Assembly (NCBI RefSeq): GCF_001898315.1
Contig: NZ_MKTQ01000028.1
Coordinates: 234,763 to 298,762 of the forward strand
Direction: 5' to 3'
Source: Microbacterium sp. 70-16
GTDB lineage: Bacteria > Actinomycetota > Actinomycetes > Actinomycetales > Microbacteriaceae
Length of the DNA stretch: 64,000 bases
The translations under genes were made by a program, and so were the position numbers. Shown one piece after another: positions 10,314 to 20,200 of the stretch; position 1 is the stretch's first letter, and every line of letters begins with the position of its first letter. The notes beneath the pieces are model-generated. The model was not told where the DNA came from, searched no databases, and saw nothing but the letters and a program-made list of their open reading frames with translations.

Positions 10314-12091
10314 CCGCCCTCACCTCCCCGCCCGTGTCCCACTTCCGGCAGACCATGTCCCAAATGATGCTGGTCCAGGCCCTCAGAAGCAGCATTTTTT
10401 GGGACATGGTTCGGGAGCGACGCGGATGCCTGCTGCTGCTGTTCCTGCTGCTGCTGTTCCTGCTGCTCGGCCATCGAGCGGGGGCGATCCTGCGGCGAGT
10501 GGGTCTGCTCGTCCTGCGGGTCGTAGATGATCGGGATCGCCTGCGTGACGGATGCCTGGTCGGCGACCAGTCCGGCAAGACCGTCCGGCCCGCGCAGGCC
10601 GCGCTGCGGCGCATCGCCGCCGACGATCCAGGTGTCCTTCGAGCCGCCGCCCTGCGACGAGTTCACGACGAGCTGCCCCTCGGGCAGCGCGACGCGCGTG
10701 AGGCCACCGGGCAGCACCCACACCTCGTCGCCGTTGTTGACGGCGAAGGGGCGCAGGTCGGCGTGCCGGGGCCGCATGCCGTCTTCGACGAGGGTCGGGA
10801 TCGTCGAGAGCATGATGACCGGCTGCGCGATCCAGCCGCGCGGGTCGGCGATGAGCTTCTTGCGCAGCTTGTTGAGCTCTGCTGGTGAGGCATCCGGCCC
10901 CACGACCAAGCCCTTGCCGCCCGACCCGTCGACGGGCTTGACGACGAGCTCGTCCAGCCGGTCGAGGACTTCTTCGAGCGCGGCGGGCTCTTCGAGCCGC
11001 CAGGTGTCTACGTTCTTGAGGATCGGCTCTTCGGCCAGGTAGTACCGGATCAGGTCGGGCACGTACGTGTACAGCAGCTTGTCGTCGGCGACGCCGTTGC
11101 CGACGGCGTTGGCGATCGTGACGTTGCCCAGGCGCGCGGCGAGCATGAGCCCGGGGGCGCCGAGCATCGAGTCGGCGCGGAACTGAAGCGGGTCGAGGAA
11201 GTCATCGTCGACGCGGCGGTAGATCACGTCGACGCGCTTGAGGCCGCGCGTCGTGCGCATGAACACCTTGCCGCCGATGCACTGCAGGTCGCGGCCCTCG
11301 ACGAGCTCGATGCCCATCAGGCGCGCCAGCAGCGTGTGCTCGAAGTACGCGGAGTTGTAGACGCCGGGGGTGAGCACGACGACGTTGGGGTCGTCGATGC
11401 CCGACGGCGCGGACGCCCGCAGGGCCTGCAGCAGCTTGTTGGGGTAGTCGCCGACGGGCTGCACGCGCATCGAGTGGAACAGCTCGGGCAGGGTCTGCGC
11501 CATCACCCGGCGGTTGGAGATCACGTAGCTGACCCCGGAGGGCACCCGCACGTTGTCTTCCAGCACCCGCATCTCGCCGTGCTCGTCGCGGATCAGGTCG
11601 ATGCCGGCGACCTGGATCCGCACGCCGTTGGCGGCGTGAATGCCGGATGCCTGACGGTAGAAGTACTGGCTCGACGCGATGAGCGCGGCCGGCAGCACTC
11701 CGTCGCGCACGCAGTGCTGGTATCCGTACGCGTCGTCGAGGAACGCCTCGAGCGCGCGCACGCGCTGCTGCACGCCCTTCTCGATCGTCGTCCACTCGTC
11801 GTACGCGATGACGCGCGGCACGGCGTCGAGCGGGAAGGGCCGCTCTTCACCCGCGAAGTCGAACGTGACGCCCTGCGCGAGGTACGAACTGGCGAGCGAT
11901 TCGGTGCGCCCGCGCAGTTCTTCCTGGGTCAGCTGGGCCAGCGCCTGGTACAGCTCGCGATACGCCGCGCGCGACGGCGCAAGCCCCTCGGCACCGACGG
12001 ATGCCTCGAACATCTCGTCGAACGCCGGGACACCCGACACGGTCTTCCGTGGCGCCAGAGTGGAGCCGTAGCCCTCGAACAGGTCACCCAT
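10307..12091 (-). CDS. circularly permuted type 2 ATP-grasp protein
   Basis: MGDLFEGYGSTLAPRKTVSGVPAFDEMFE...VKPVDGSGGKGLVVGP; operon with alpha-E and transglutaminase genes. Confidence 0.9.
   Translation of the reverse strand: MGDLFEGYGSTLAPRKTVSGVPAFDEMFEASVGAEGLAPSRAAYRELYQALAQLTQEELRGRTESLASSYLAQGVTFDFAGEERPFPLDAVPRVIAYDEWTTIEKGVQQRVRALEAFLDDAYGYQHCVRDGVLPAALIASSQYFYRQASGIHAANGVRIQVAGIDLIRDEHGEMRVLEDNVRVPSGVSYVISNRRVMAQTLPELFHSMRVQPVGDYPNKLLQALRASAPSGIDDPNVVVLTPGVYNSAYFEHTLLARLMGIELVEGRDLQCIGGKVFMRTTRGLKRVDVIYRRVDDDFLDPLQFRADSMLGAPGLMLAARLGNVTIANAVGNGVADDKLLYTYVPDLIRYYLAEEPILKNVDTWRLEEPAALEEVLDRLDELVVKPVDGSGGKGLVVGPDASPAELNKLRKKLIADPRGWIAQPVIMLSTIPTLVEDGMRPRHADLRPFAVNNGDEVWVLPGGLTRVALPEGQLVVNSSQGGGSKDTWIVGGDAPQRGLRGPDGLAGLVADQASVTQAIPIIYDPQDEQTHSPQDRPRSMAEQQEQQQQEQQQQASASLPNHVPKNAASEGLDQHHLGHGLPEVGHGRGGEGGC
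10352..10410. repeat. 59-bp inverted repeat inside the 3' coding tail of the ATP-grasp gene
   Basis: ACCATGTCCCAAATGATGCT ... AGCATTTTTTGGGACATGGT. Confidence 0.75.
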
Positions 12092-12215
12092 GGCATGAGC
12101 CTAGTCCGCGCCGTGTTTCGGGAGTGTGACGCGCCCGTCGACCCGTCCGGTCAAGCCGGCGAGACCAGCCGGTCAGCCGGCGAGGCGACGCGATCAGCCC
12201 ACGACAACGACGCGG

Positions 12216-13436
12216 TCAGCCGGCGAGGACGAGGCGGAGCTGCTCGACGGCCCAGTCGAGCTCGGTGGCGCGCACCACGAGCGGCGGGGCCATGCGGATG
12301 GTCTGGCCGTGCGTGTCCTTGACGAGCACGCCGCGGGCAAGCAGCCGCTCGGCGACCTCGCGTCCCGTGCCGTGCACCGGGTCGATGTCGATGCCGGCCC
12401 ACAGCCCCGCGATGCGGACGGCCGTGACACCGCTGCCGACGAGCGATGCCAGCGACGCGGCGAGGTGCTCGCCGAGCGCGTGCGCGCGGGTCTGGAACTC
12501 GCCCGAGGCGAGCATCTCGACGACCTGCAGGCCGACGGCGCACGCGAGCGGGTTGCCACCGAAGGTCGACCCGTGCTCGCCGGGGCGGATGACCCCGAGC
12601 ACGTCGGCGTTCGCGACGACCGCAGACAGGGGCAGGATGCCTCCGCCGAGCGCCTTGCCGAGCAGGTAGATGTCGGGTACGACGTCCTCACGGTCGCACG
12701 CGAAGGTCGTGCCGACGCGGGCGAGTCCGGACTGGATCTCGTCGGCGATGAACAGCACGTTGTTGCGGTCGCAGATCTCGCGGATCTGGCGCAGGTAACC
12801 CGTCGGCGGGATGATGACGCCGGCTTCGCCCTGGATCGGCTCGACGAGCACCGCCGCGGTGCTCTCGTCGATCGCGGCTTCGATCGCCGCGGCATCCCCA
12901 TAGGGCACCGACACGAATCCGGGGGTGAACGGGCCGAAGTCGTCCCGCGCCTGCGGGTCGTCGCTGAAGCTCACGATCGTGGTCGTGCGGCCGTGGAAGT
13001 TGCCGTCGGCGACGATGATCTTCGCCTCGCCCGCGGCGACGCCCTTGACGCGATACGCCCACGCGCGCGCGACCTTGATGCCCGTCTCGACGGCTTCGGC
13101 GCCCGTGTTCATCGGCAGCACGAGGTCTTTGCCGCAGAGTTCGGCGAGCGCTCCCGCGAAGGCGCCGAGCTTGTCGTTGTGGAACGCGCGGCTCGTGAGC
13201 GTGACGCGGCCGAGCTGCTCGGTGGCGGCCGCGACGATCGCGGGGTGGCGGTGCCCGAAGTTCAGCGCGGAGTACGCCGACAGCAGGTCGAGGTAGCGCT
13301 TGCCCTCGACGTCGGTGACCCACGCGCCCTCGGCGCGCGCGACCACGACCGGCAGCGGGTGGTAGTTGTGTGCGACGTGGGCTTCTTCGGCGGCGATCAG
13401 GTCACCGGTCAGCGCGTCGATGGTGGGGGTGGTCAT
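12216..13436 (-). CDS. rocD: ornithine--oxo-acid transaminase
   Basis: MTTPTIDALTGDLIAAEEAHVAHNYHPLPVVVARAEGAWVTDVEGKRYLDLLSAYSALNFGHRHP; PLP motif YLLGKALGGGILPLSAVVA. Confidence 0.92.
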   Translation of the reverse strand: MTTPTIDALTGDLIAAEEAHVAHNYHPLPVVVARAEGAWVTDVEGKRYLDLLSAYSALNFGHRHPAIVAAATEQLGRVTLTSRAFHNDKLGAFAGALAELCGKDLVLPMNTGAEAVETGIKVARAWAYRVKGVAAGEAKIIVADGNFHGRTTTIVSFSDDPQARDDFGPFTPGFVSVPYGDAAAIEAAIDESTAAVLVEPIQGEAGVIIPPTGYLRQIREICDRNNVLFIADEIQSGLARVGTTFACDREDVVPDIYLLGKALGGGILPLSAVVANADVLGVIRPGEHGSTFGGNPLACAVGLQVVEMLASGEFQTRAHALGEHLAASLASLVGSGVTAVRIAGLWAGIDIDPVHGTGREVAERLLARGVLVKDTHGQTIRMAPPLVVRATELDWAVEQLRLVLAG

Positions 13437-14311
13437 GGCTTTCCTCGCAGTTCGAGTGTGCAGCATTTGATGCCGCCGCCGCCGAGCAGCAGCTCGGACA
13501 GGTCGATCAGGATCGGGTTGTAGCCGCGCTCGCGCAATTGGGCCTCGAAGCCCGTCGCGCGCGGCGAGATGAAGACGTTGTAGCCGTCGGATGCCGAGTT
13601 GAGGCCGAACACGGCACCGTCGGCATCCGACACCTGGATCGCATCGGGGTAGCGCTCGCGCAGGATCTGCAGCGACGGCTCGTCGAACGCTGATGGCAGG
13701 TAGGCGATGTTCGCCTTCTCGACGCCGCTGGCGCCTTGGACCGGGTCGAGCACCGAGATCGCGGTGTCGAGGTGGTAGAACCGCGGGTCGACCAGGCGCA
13801 GCGAGACGACCTCGCGGCCGAAGACCTCGGCGACTTCGCGGTGGCTGTCGCCGACCGAGCGGAATCCGGTGCCGGCGAGGATCGTGTCGCCGACGAGCAG
13901 GAAGTCGCCCTCACCTTCCTGCACCTCGATCGGCTCGACGACCTCGAACCCGTGGGCGGCGAACCAATCCATGAACGGACGCTCCTCGCCACGGCGCTCG
14001 TCCACACGGAAGCGCACACCGAGGGCGCGACCGTCGATGATGAAGCCGCCGTTGGCGGTGTAGACCATGTCGGGCAGGCCTTCGACGGGGTCGATCAGCT
14101 CGACCTCGTGACCGAGCGCGAGGTACGTGTCGTAGAGGGTCTGCCACTGCGCGACGGCCTTGGCGGTGTCGGTCGGCTTGGCCGGCTCCATCCACGGATT
14201 GATGCGGTAGCTGACCGTGAAGTGCTCGGGCCGGCACATGAGGTACCGCCGGTGGTGCGCGCGCCGCGCGGGTGTCGTCTGCGGCTGCTGCGCTGGTGAA
14301 AGGGTGGACAT
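13433..14311 (-). CDS. dimethylarginine dimethylaminohydrolase / arginine deiminase-fold amidinotransferase
   Basis: MCRPEHFTVSYRINPWMEP...PDMVYTANGGFII...GEGDFLLVGDTILAGTGFRS...FYHLDTAISVLD...GGGGIKCCTLELR; overlaps rocD by 4 nt. Confidence 0.88.
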   Translation of the reverse strand: MSTLSPAQQPQTTPARRAHHRRYLMCRPEHFTVSYRINPWMEPAKPTDTAKAVAQWQTLYDTYLALGHEVELIDPVEGLPDMVYTANGGFIIDGRALGVRFRVDERRGEERPFMDWFAAHGFEVVEPIEVQEGEGDFLLVGDTILAGTGFRSVGDSHREVAEVFGREVVSLRLVDPRFYHLDTAISVLDPVQGASGVEKANIAYLPSAFDEPSLQILRERYPDAIQVSDADGAVFGLNSASDGYNVFISPRATGFEAQLRERGYNPILIDLSELLLGGGGIKCCTLELRGKP

Positions 14312-14531
14312 CTCGCTCCTCGACGTGAAGGGCGGCGGACGCTGTCCAGAGGCCCGTTGCTCTTGCGAGAACCCTTCGACCCGGCTCGCTGCGCGTCGCA
14401 CGGCGGACGAGGAAAGGCTGTGGCGGGCACGCCGGCATCCATTGTGCCACGCGGATGCCGTGCTGACGCCGAACCGGCACCGGGTGGATGCCGAGCGACC
14501 ACCTCGCCAAAAGTGAGTAGATTTCTTCTCT

Positions 14532-15290
14532 ATGGGGCGTCGTACGGGGGACGAGACACGCGCGCTGTTGCTGCGCGTGGGGATGCAGATGTTGCTCGAA
14601 CGCGGAGTGTCCGCGGGGGTGCAGCACATCAGGTTGCAGGACGTGTTGCGTCACGCGGGGCTGACAACGGGGGCTGCCTACCGACTGTGGGCCGACCAGA
14701 ACGACTACCAGCGCGATCTTGCCGTCGCGATGGTGCGGCTGCGGCTCAGCAGCCCTGCCGACTACGCCCGCACGGCCGTGCAGGACCTCATCGACGCCGG
14801 CGCGACCGGCGATGACGTCATCCGCGCCGCCGCCGAGGCGCACGTCCGCACCGCCGATGCCGACGTCGACGACCCCGCGCAGGCGCGCGACGCGCAGCAG
14901 TTCCTCATCGCTCTCGCGCTGCGCACGACAGCGGACACGTGGCCCGAGCTGCGGGATGCCAGCCGCGCGCGCCACCACGAGTCGATGGCCGCATTCGCGG
15001 ATTTCTACACCGACGTGATGGCGATCTACGGCATGCGCATGAAGGCGCCGATGACCGTCATGGACTTCACCGAGGCGATGGCGGCGATGGGCGAGGGGTT
15101 CGCGGTCCGCGCACTCGAGGGCATCGATCACCCGCGCTACGACGTGGGCGAAGCCGACGAGATGCCGACTGGCCAGTGGACGCTGTTCGCACTGGGCGTC
15201 AGGGCCCTGGTGAACGAGTTCATGACGACAATCGACGGCGCCGAAGAGGCAGAGCGTCCCGACGGGGGCGGGAGCTCTGGGGCCGAGTGA
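14532..15290 (+). CDS. TetR-like transcriptional regulator
   Basis: N-terminal HTH-like segment (TRALLLRVGMQMLLERGVSAGVQHIRLQDVLRHAGLTTGAAYRLWADQNDYQRDL), divergent from the DDAH gene. Confidence 0.7.
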   Translation: MGRRTGDETRALLLRVGMQMLLERGVSAGVQHIRLQDVLRHAGLTTGAAYRLWADQNDYQRDLAVAMVRLRLSSPADYARTAVQDLIDAGATGDDVIRAAAEAHVRTADADVDDPAQARDAQQFLIALALRTTADTWPELRDASRARHHESMAAFADFYTDVMAIYGMRMKAPMTVMDFTEAMAAMGEGFAVRALEGIDHPRYDVGEADEMPTGQWTLFALGVRALVNEFMTTIDGAEEAERPDGGGSSGAE

Positions 15291-15307
15291 TCCCCCAACC
15301 CCAGAGC
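15274..15307. terminator. hairpin at the end of the TetR-like gene
   Basis: GCTCTGGGG ... CCCCAGAGC perfect 9-bp arms overlapping the stop codon. Confidence 0.6.
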
Positions 15308-15517
15308 GACACTCCCCCCGGCGTGTCAGTGACGGTCCGACCTACGGCGAATGCCGCGCTGGAACCGGTCTCCGTCGGCGCTCCCCAGATGCGCCACTGC
15401 TATCGTGGCCCGACTCACGCGCGGGGGTACAGAAAGATAAGTTGTTTCTCTTGATTCCAAAATGCTGGCCTGACTCCAGAGATTTCGGCCCGCCGAATCA
15501 GGGTCGCTGAAGGGCCG

Positions 15518-17032
15518 CTACGCCAGCGCGATCGCGGTCCACGACACCGGCGGCAGGGTGATGGTCAGCTCGCCTCCGGCGATCCGGGCCGTGTCGTTGG
15601 GCTTCGGCGAGACACGCTCGCGGTCGTCGAGCGTGTTCTTCGCGTACACGTCGTCGTCGCTGATCGTGTGCGACTCGACGACGGCCACCTCGCCGAGCGC
15701 CGCGACGTCGATCGTCAGGGTGACGGGTTCTGTCGTCGAGCGGTTCACGAGGAAGACTGCGCTGCGCCCCGCCTCGGCGTCGTGCGTCGCCACGGCATCC
15801 ACCAGGGATACCTCGCCGTAGGCCTCGGTCTCATACGTCGGCGCGTCAAGCTTCACCCGCAGTGCTTCGCCGCGCGCGAGGCGCGACGTGATCGAGAACG
15901 GGAAGAACGTCGTCTGGCGCCAGGCCGGGCCGCCGGGCTCGGTCATGATCGGCGCGATGACGTTGACGAGTTGCGCGAGCGACGCGGATGCCACACGATC
16001 GGCGTGCTTGAGCAGCGAGATCATGAGGTTGCCGAACACGACCGCGTCGACGACCGAGTAGACGTCTTCGAGCAGGCGCGGCGCGATCGGCCAGTTGTCG
16101 ATGCCTTCGATCTTGTCGACGCCGTGGTAGCGCTCGAGGTACCAGACGTTCCACTCGTCGAACGAGATGTCGATCTGCTTGCTCGAACCGCGCACGGCCT
16201 TCACGTGGTCGGCGGTCGCGACGACCGACTCGATGAAGCCGTCCATATCGACGGCAGAAGCGAGGAAGCTGCCGATGTCACCGCCGCGCTCTTCGTAGTA
16301 GGCGTGGCACGAGATGAGGTCGACGTCGTCGTACGTGTGCGTCAGCACGACGCGCTCCCACTCGCCGAACGTCGGCATGTGGGCACTCGACGAGCCGCAC
16401 ACGACGAGCTGGACATCGGGGTCGAGCTGGCGCATGCCCTTGGCCGCCTGCGACGCGATCTTGCCGTAGTCGTCGGCCGAGCGGTGGCCGAGCTGCCACG
16501 GGCCGTCCATCTCGTTGCCGAGGCACCACATGCGCACGTTGAACGGCTCGATGCGTCCGTTGGCGATGCGGCGCTCGCTGAGGGCCGTGCCGCCGGCGAT
16601 GTTCGAGTACTCGAGCAGGTCGATCGCCTCGAGCGTGCCGCGCGTGCCGAGGTTGACCGCCATCATCAGGTCGCTGCCGACCTTGTCCAGCCACGAGGCG
16701 AACTCGTGCAGGCCGACCTCGTTGGTCTCGGTCGAGTGCCAGGCGAGGTCGAGCCGACGCGGGCGCTGCGCGACGGGTCCGACCGAGTCTTCCCAGCGGA
16801 AACCCGACACGAAGTTTCCGCCGGGGTAGCGGATCGTGTCGACGCCGAGCTCGCGCACGAGGTCGATGACGTCGGTGCGGAAGCCCTCGGCATCCGCCGT
16901 CTCGTGCCCCGGCTCGTAGATGCCGTCGTAGACGTGCCGGCCGAGGTGCTCGACGAAGCCGCCGAACAGCTTGCGGCGGATCGGTCCGATCGAGAAGTGC
17001 GGGTCGATGGTCAGGCGTGCGGAGGGCATCAT
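15518..17032 (-). CDS. alpha-L-arabinofuranosidase (GH51)
   Basis: ARLTIDPHFSIGPIRRKLFGGFVEHLGRHVYDGIYEPGHETAD...DTIRYPGGNFVSGFRWEDSVGP...WCLGNEMDGPWQLGH. Confidence 0.92.
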   Translation of the reverse strand: MMPSARLTIDPHFSIGPIRRKLFGGFVEHLGRHVYDGIYEPGHETADAEGFRTDVIDLVRELGVDTIRYPGGNFVSGFRWEDSVGPVAQRPRRLDLAWHSTETNEVGLHEFASWLDKVGSDLMMAVNLGTRGTLEAIDLLEYSNIAGGTALSERRIANGRIEPFNVRMWCLGNEMDGPWQLGHRSADDYGKIASQAAKGMRQLDPDVQLVVCGSSSAHMPTFGEWERVVLTHTYDDVDLISCHAYYEERGGDIGSFLASAVDMDGFIESVVATADHVKAVRGSSKQIDISFDEWNVWYLERYHGVDKIEGIDNWPIAPRLLEDVYSVVDAVVFGNLMISLLKHADRVASASLAQLVNVIAPIMTEPGGPAWRQTTFFPFSITSRLARGEALRVKLDAPTYETEAYGEVSLVDAVATHDAEAGRSAVFLVNRSTTEPVTLTIDVAALGEVAVVESHTISDDDVYAKNTLDDRERVSPKPNDTARIAGGELTITLPPVSWTAIALA

Positions 17033-17136
17033 CGCCTTTCTGCTCGTGTCAGCACGACTATAACGTTTCAACGGCACCGATGGCGGGCGTATGCGCTGGC
17101 CACGGCCGCGCTCGGGCTCGGTCTCCACATCCGCGC

Positions 17137-17236
17137 GGCGCATAACTCAGGCAGTTCGGTCGGGTCGTAGCGGCCGACCCGCGGATTTCCGCGGGTTCGG
17201 CGCTCGAGCCCACGCAGATTGCCTGAGTTATGCGCC
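17137..17236. repeat. 100-bp imperfect long palindrome (family B, copy 1)
   Basis: GGCGCATAACTCAGGCA ... TGCCTGAGTTATGCGCC (17-bp perfect arms) plus internal CCCGCGGATTTCCGCGGG. Confidence 0.88.
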
Positions 17237-17243
17237 ATGGCGG

Positions 17244-20200
17244 TCAGATGACGGCGCGGCTCCAGTCGTCGGGGTTGCCGAAGCGGTGCGCGGTGATGGT
17301 GACCGACTGCTCATGCAGGAACGGCAAGAGTTCGATGCGGCCGGCCGTCGTGACCGGCCCCGCGTAGACGGCGAGGTCGGGGTCTCCGCCGGATGCCTCG
17401 GCGAGCGCCGTCTGCAGGGCACGCACCGACTCGACCGCACCCACGAGCCGCGCGCGCGGCACCCGCTCGGCCGCGTCCGTTCCGGTGAACGCAACGATGC
17501 GCCCGATCCATTCGTCGTCGGTCTCGACCCACACCGGCACGCCGAGGTCGCCGAGTTCTCGGCGCACGGCTGCGGGCACGGGACCGGGCACGCTGAGGTC
17601 GAACCGGCCGCCCGCGCGGACACCCGCCACGACGACGCGCAGGATGCTCTGCCACGTGGCATCCCGCGTCGCGCGCACGGCCACGTGGTCGACGGGCCGG
17701 TAGCGGAACAGGTTGCGCTCGATCTTCAACTGCGAGACGTCCTGCACGCGCCCGAACTCGCGGTCCCACGCGACGGCATCCGACAGCGCGCCTCGGCGCA
17801 GCCACTCGAACGCCTCGTAGTCGAGCGTCGGCTGGGCCGCCTCGATCAGATCGGTGATGCGCGAGTCGAGCCCGCGCAGGTGCAGCGTGGACGACGGCGC
17901 TCCACCCGACGACGGCCGCCACGACCCGAGCCCGATCAGGTAGTTCGGGCCACCCGCCTTCGTACCGGCCCCGACCGACGACCGCTTCCAGCCGCCGAAC
18001 GGCTGGCGCTGAACGATCGCGCCGGTGATCCCGCGGTTCACGTACAGATTGCCCGCCTGCACGCCATCGAGCCACAGCTGCAGATCGGCGGGGTTCTGCG
18101 TGTACAGCCCCGCCGTCAGGCCGTATGCGACCGCGTTCTGCAGCTCGATCGCCTCGGCGAGCGAATGCGCGTGCATGATGCCCAGCATCGGGCCGAAGAA
18201 CTCTTCGAGGTGCGTCCGCGATCCCGGCCGCACGCCCACCCGGATGCCCGGCCGCCACAGCCGGTCGGCATACTCGGGCGGCGCATCGGCGATCCGCTCG
18301 GGCTCGACGAGCCACTGCTCGCCCTCTTCGAGGGTCGTCAGCGCCCAGGCGAGCTTGCCGCGGGGCGCCTCGATCACGGGCCCGACCTCACTGCGCGGGT
18401 CGGAGGGGACGCCGACGCGCAGTGATCGCGTCGCGTCGATGAGCTGGCGGGCGAAGCGCTCCGACCGGCCGACCGGCCCGACGAGGATCGCGAGCGAGGC
18501 CGCCGAACACTTCTGGCCGGCGTGCCCGAAGGCGCTCTTGACGAGATCGGATGCCGCGAGGTCGAGATCGGCCGACGGCATGATGATCATCGCGTTCTTG
18601 CCGCTCGTCTCCGCCAGCAGCGGAAGCTCGGGCCGCCACGACCGGAACAGCGCCGCCGTCTCCCACGACCCGGTCAAGATCACCCGGTCGACATCGGGGT
18701 GGGCGATCAACTGCCGGCCGAGACCGCCCTCATCGATGTCGACGAGTGCGAGGACATCGCGCGGCACGCCGGCATCGTCGAGCGCCTGCCACAGCGCTTC
18801 GGCGACGACCGCCGCACAGCGGCGCGCCTGCGGCGCGGGCTTGAACACGACGCCCGACCCGGCGGCGAGCGCTGCGAGCACGCCGCCCGCGGGGATCGCG
18901 ATCGGGAAGTTCCACGGCGGAGTCACCACCGTCAGTCGCGCCGGTGTGAAGACCGCGCCGGCGACCCGGTCGAGCTCTTTCGCCGTCGCGGCGTAATAGT
19001 TCGCGAAGTCGACGGCCTCGCTGACTTCGACGTCGGCCTCGGCGAACACCTTGCCGGTCTCGGATGCCGCGACGTCGATCAGCTCGCCGCGGCGCTCTTC
19101 GAGCGCGCGAGCCGTGGCCTGCAGCACGGCCGCCCGCTCGGCGGCGGGCTTCGCGCCCCACCCCGCTGCAGCCGTCCGCACCCGCTGCACGGTCTGCTCA
19201 AGGAGTTCCTCGTCGACGATGCGGGCGGCGGTGATCGTGGCATCCCCCGCCGTCGACGTCTCGACGTGCGCGAGGATCTCGGTCGCCCACGCCCGGTTGG
19301 CGGGCAGCGCCGGGTCGGAGTCGGGCGCATTCGCGAACCCGGGCGCCCCGGCGAAGCGTGCGTCGGACTCGCGCGCGGCGTACACCGCGGTCTCCACGAA
19401 CTCGGGGCCGAACAGCGAACCCGCACCGTCGGCGACGACCGCGTCATCGTCATCCCGGGTTGTGCGGGCGATGCCGAGCACAGCCTGGGTCAGTCCGTCG
19501 TCGGCGGGCCCGGCCGCCCGCACGAGACGCCGCGCGGCCCGTCCGTCCGCGGCCGCCTCACCCGGCCCGTGACCTGCCGTCCGGTCCTGTCGCCGGTTTG
19601 GCCCGACCGGCAACGCCGGGTCGGCGGCGCGATCGAGCGACGCGAGGAAGCGGTCACGCTCGCGTGCGAACAGCGTGGGGTCGGATGCCAGATCGAACGC
19701 CGCGGAAAGGAAGTTGTCGCTCGAGGCGTTCTCTTCGAGCCGCCGCACGAGGTAGCTGATCGCCACATCGAACTCGTCGGGACGCACGACCGGCACGTAC
19801 AGCAGCACGTGCCCGACCTCGCGCGTGACGGCCTCGACCTGCCCCTGCGCCATGCCGAGCAGCATCTCGAACTCGACGTCCGCGCGTACCCCGCGCTCCC
19901 CCGCCAGCAGCCACGCGTACGCGATGTCGAAGAGGTTGTGGCCCGCGACGCCGACGCGCACGGCGCGCGTGTGCTCGGGGCGCAGCGCTTCGTCAAGGCA
20001 GCGCAGGTAGCTGGCATCCGAATCGAGCTTCGACGCGTGGGTCGCGAGCTCCCACCCGTGCATGACGGCGTCGACGCGCTCCATCGCGAGGTTCGCGCCC
20101 TTGACGAGCCGCACCTTGATGCGGGCGCCGCCGGCGTCGACCCGCTGCTGCGCCCACGCGGTGAGCTGCTGCAGCGCGGGCAGCGCGTCGGGCAGATACG

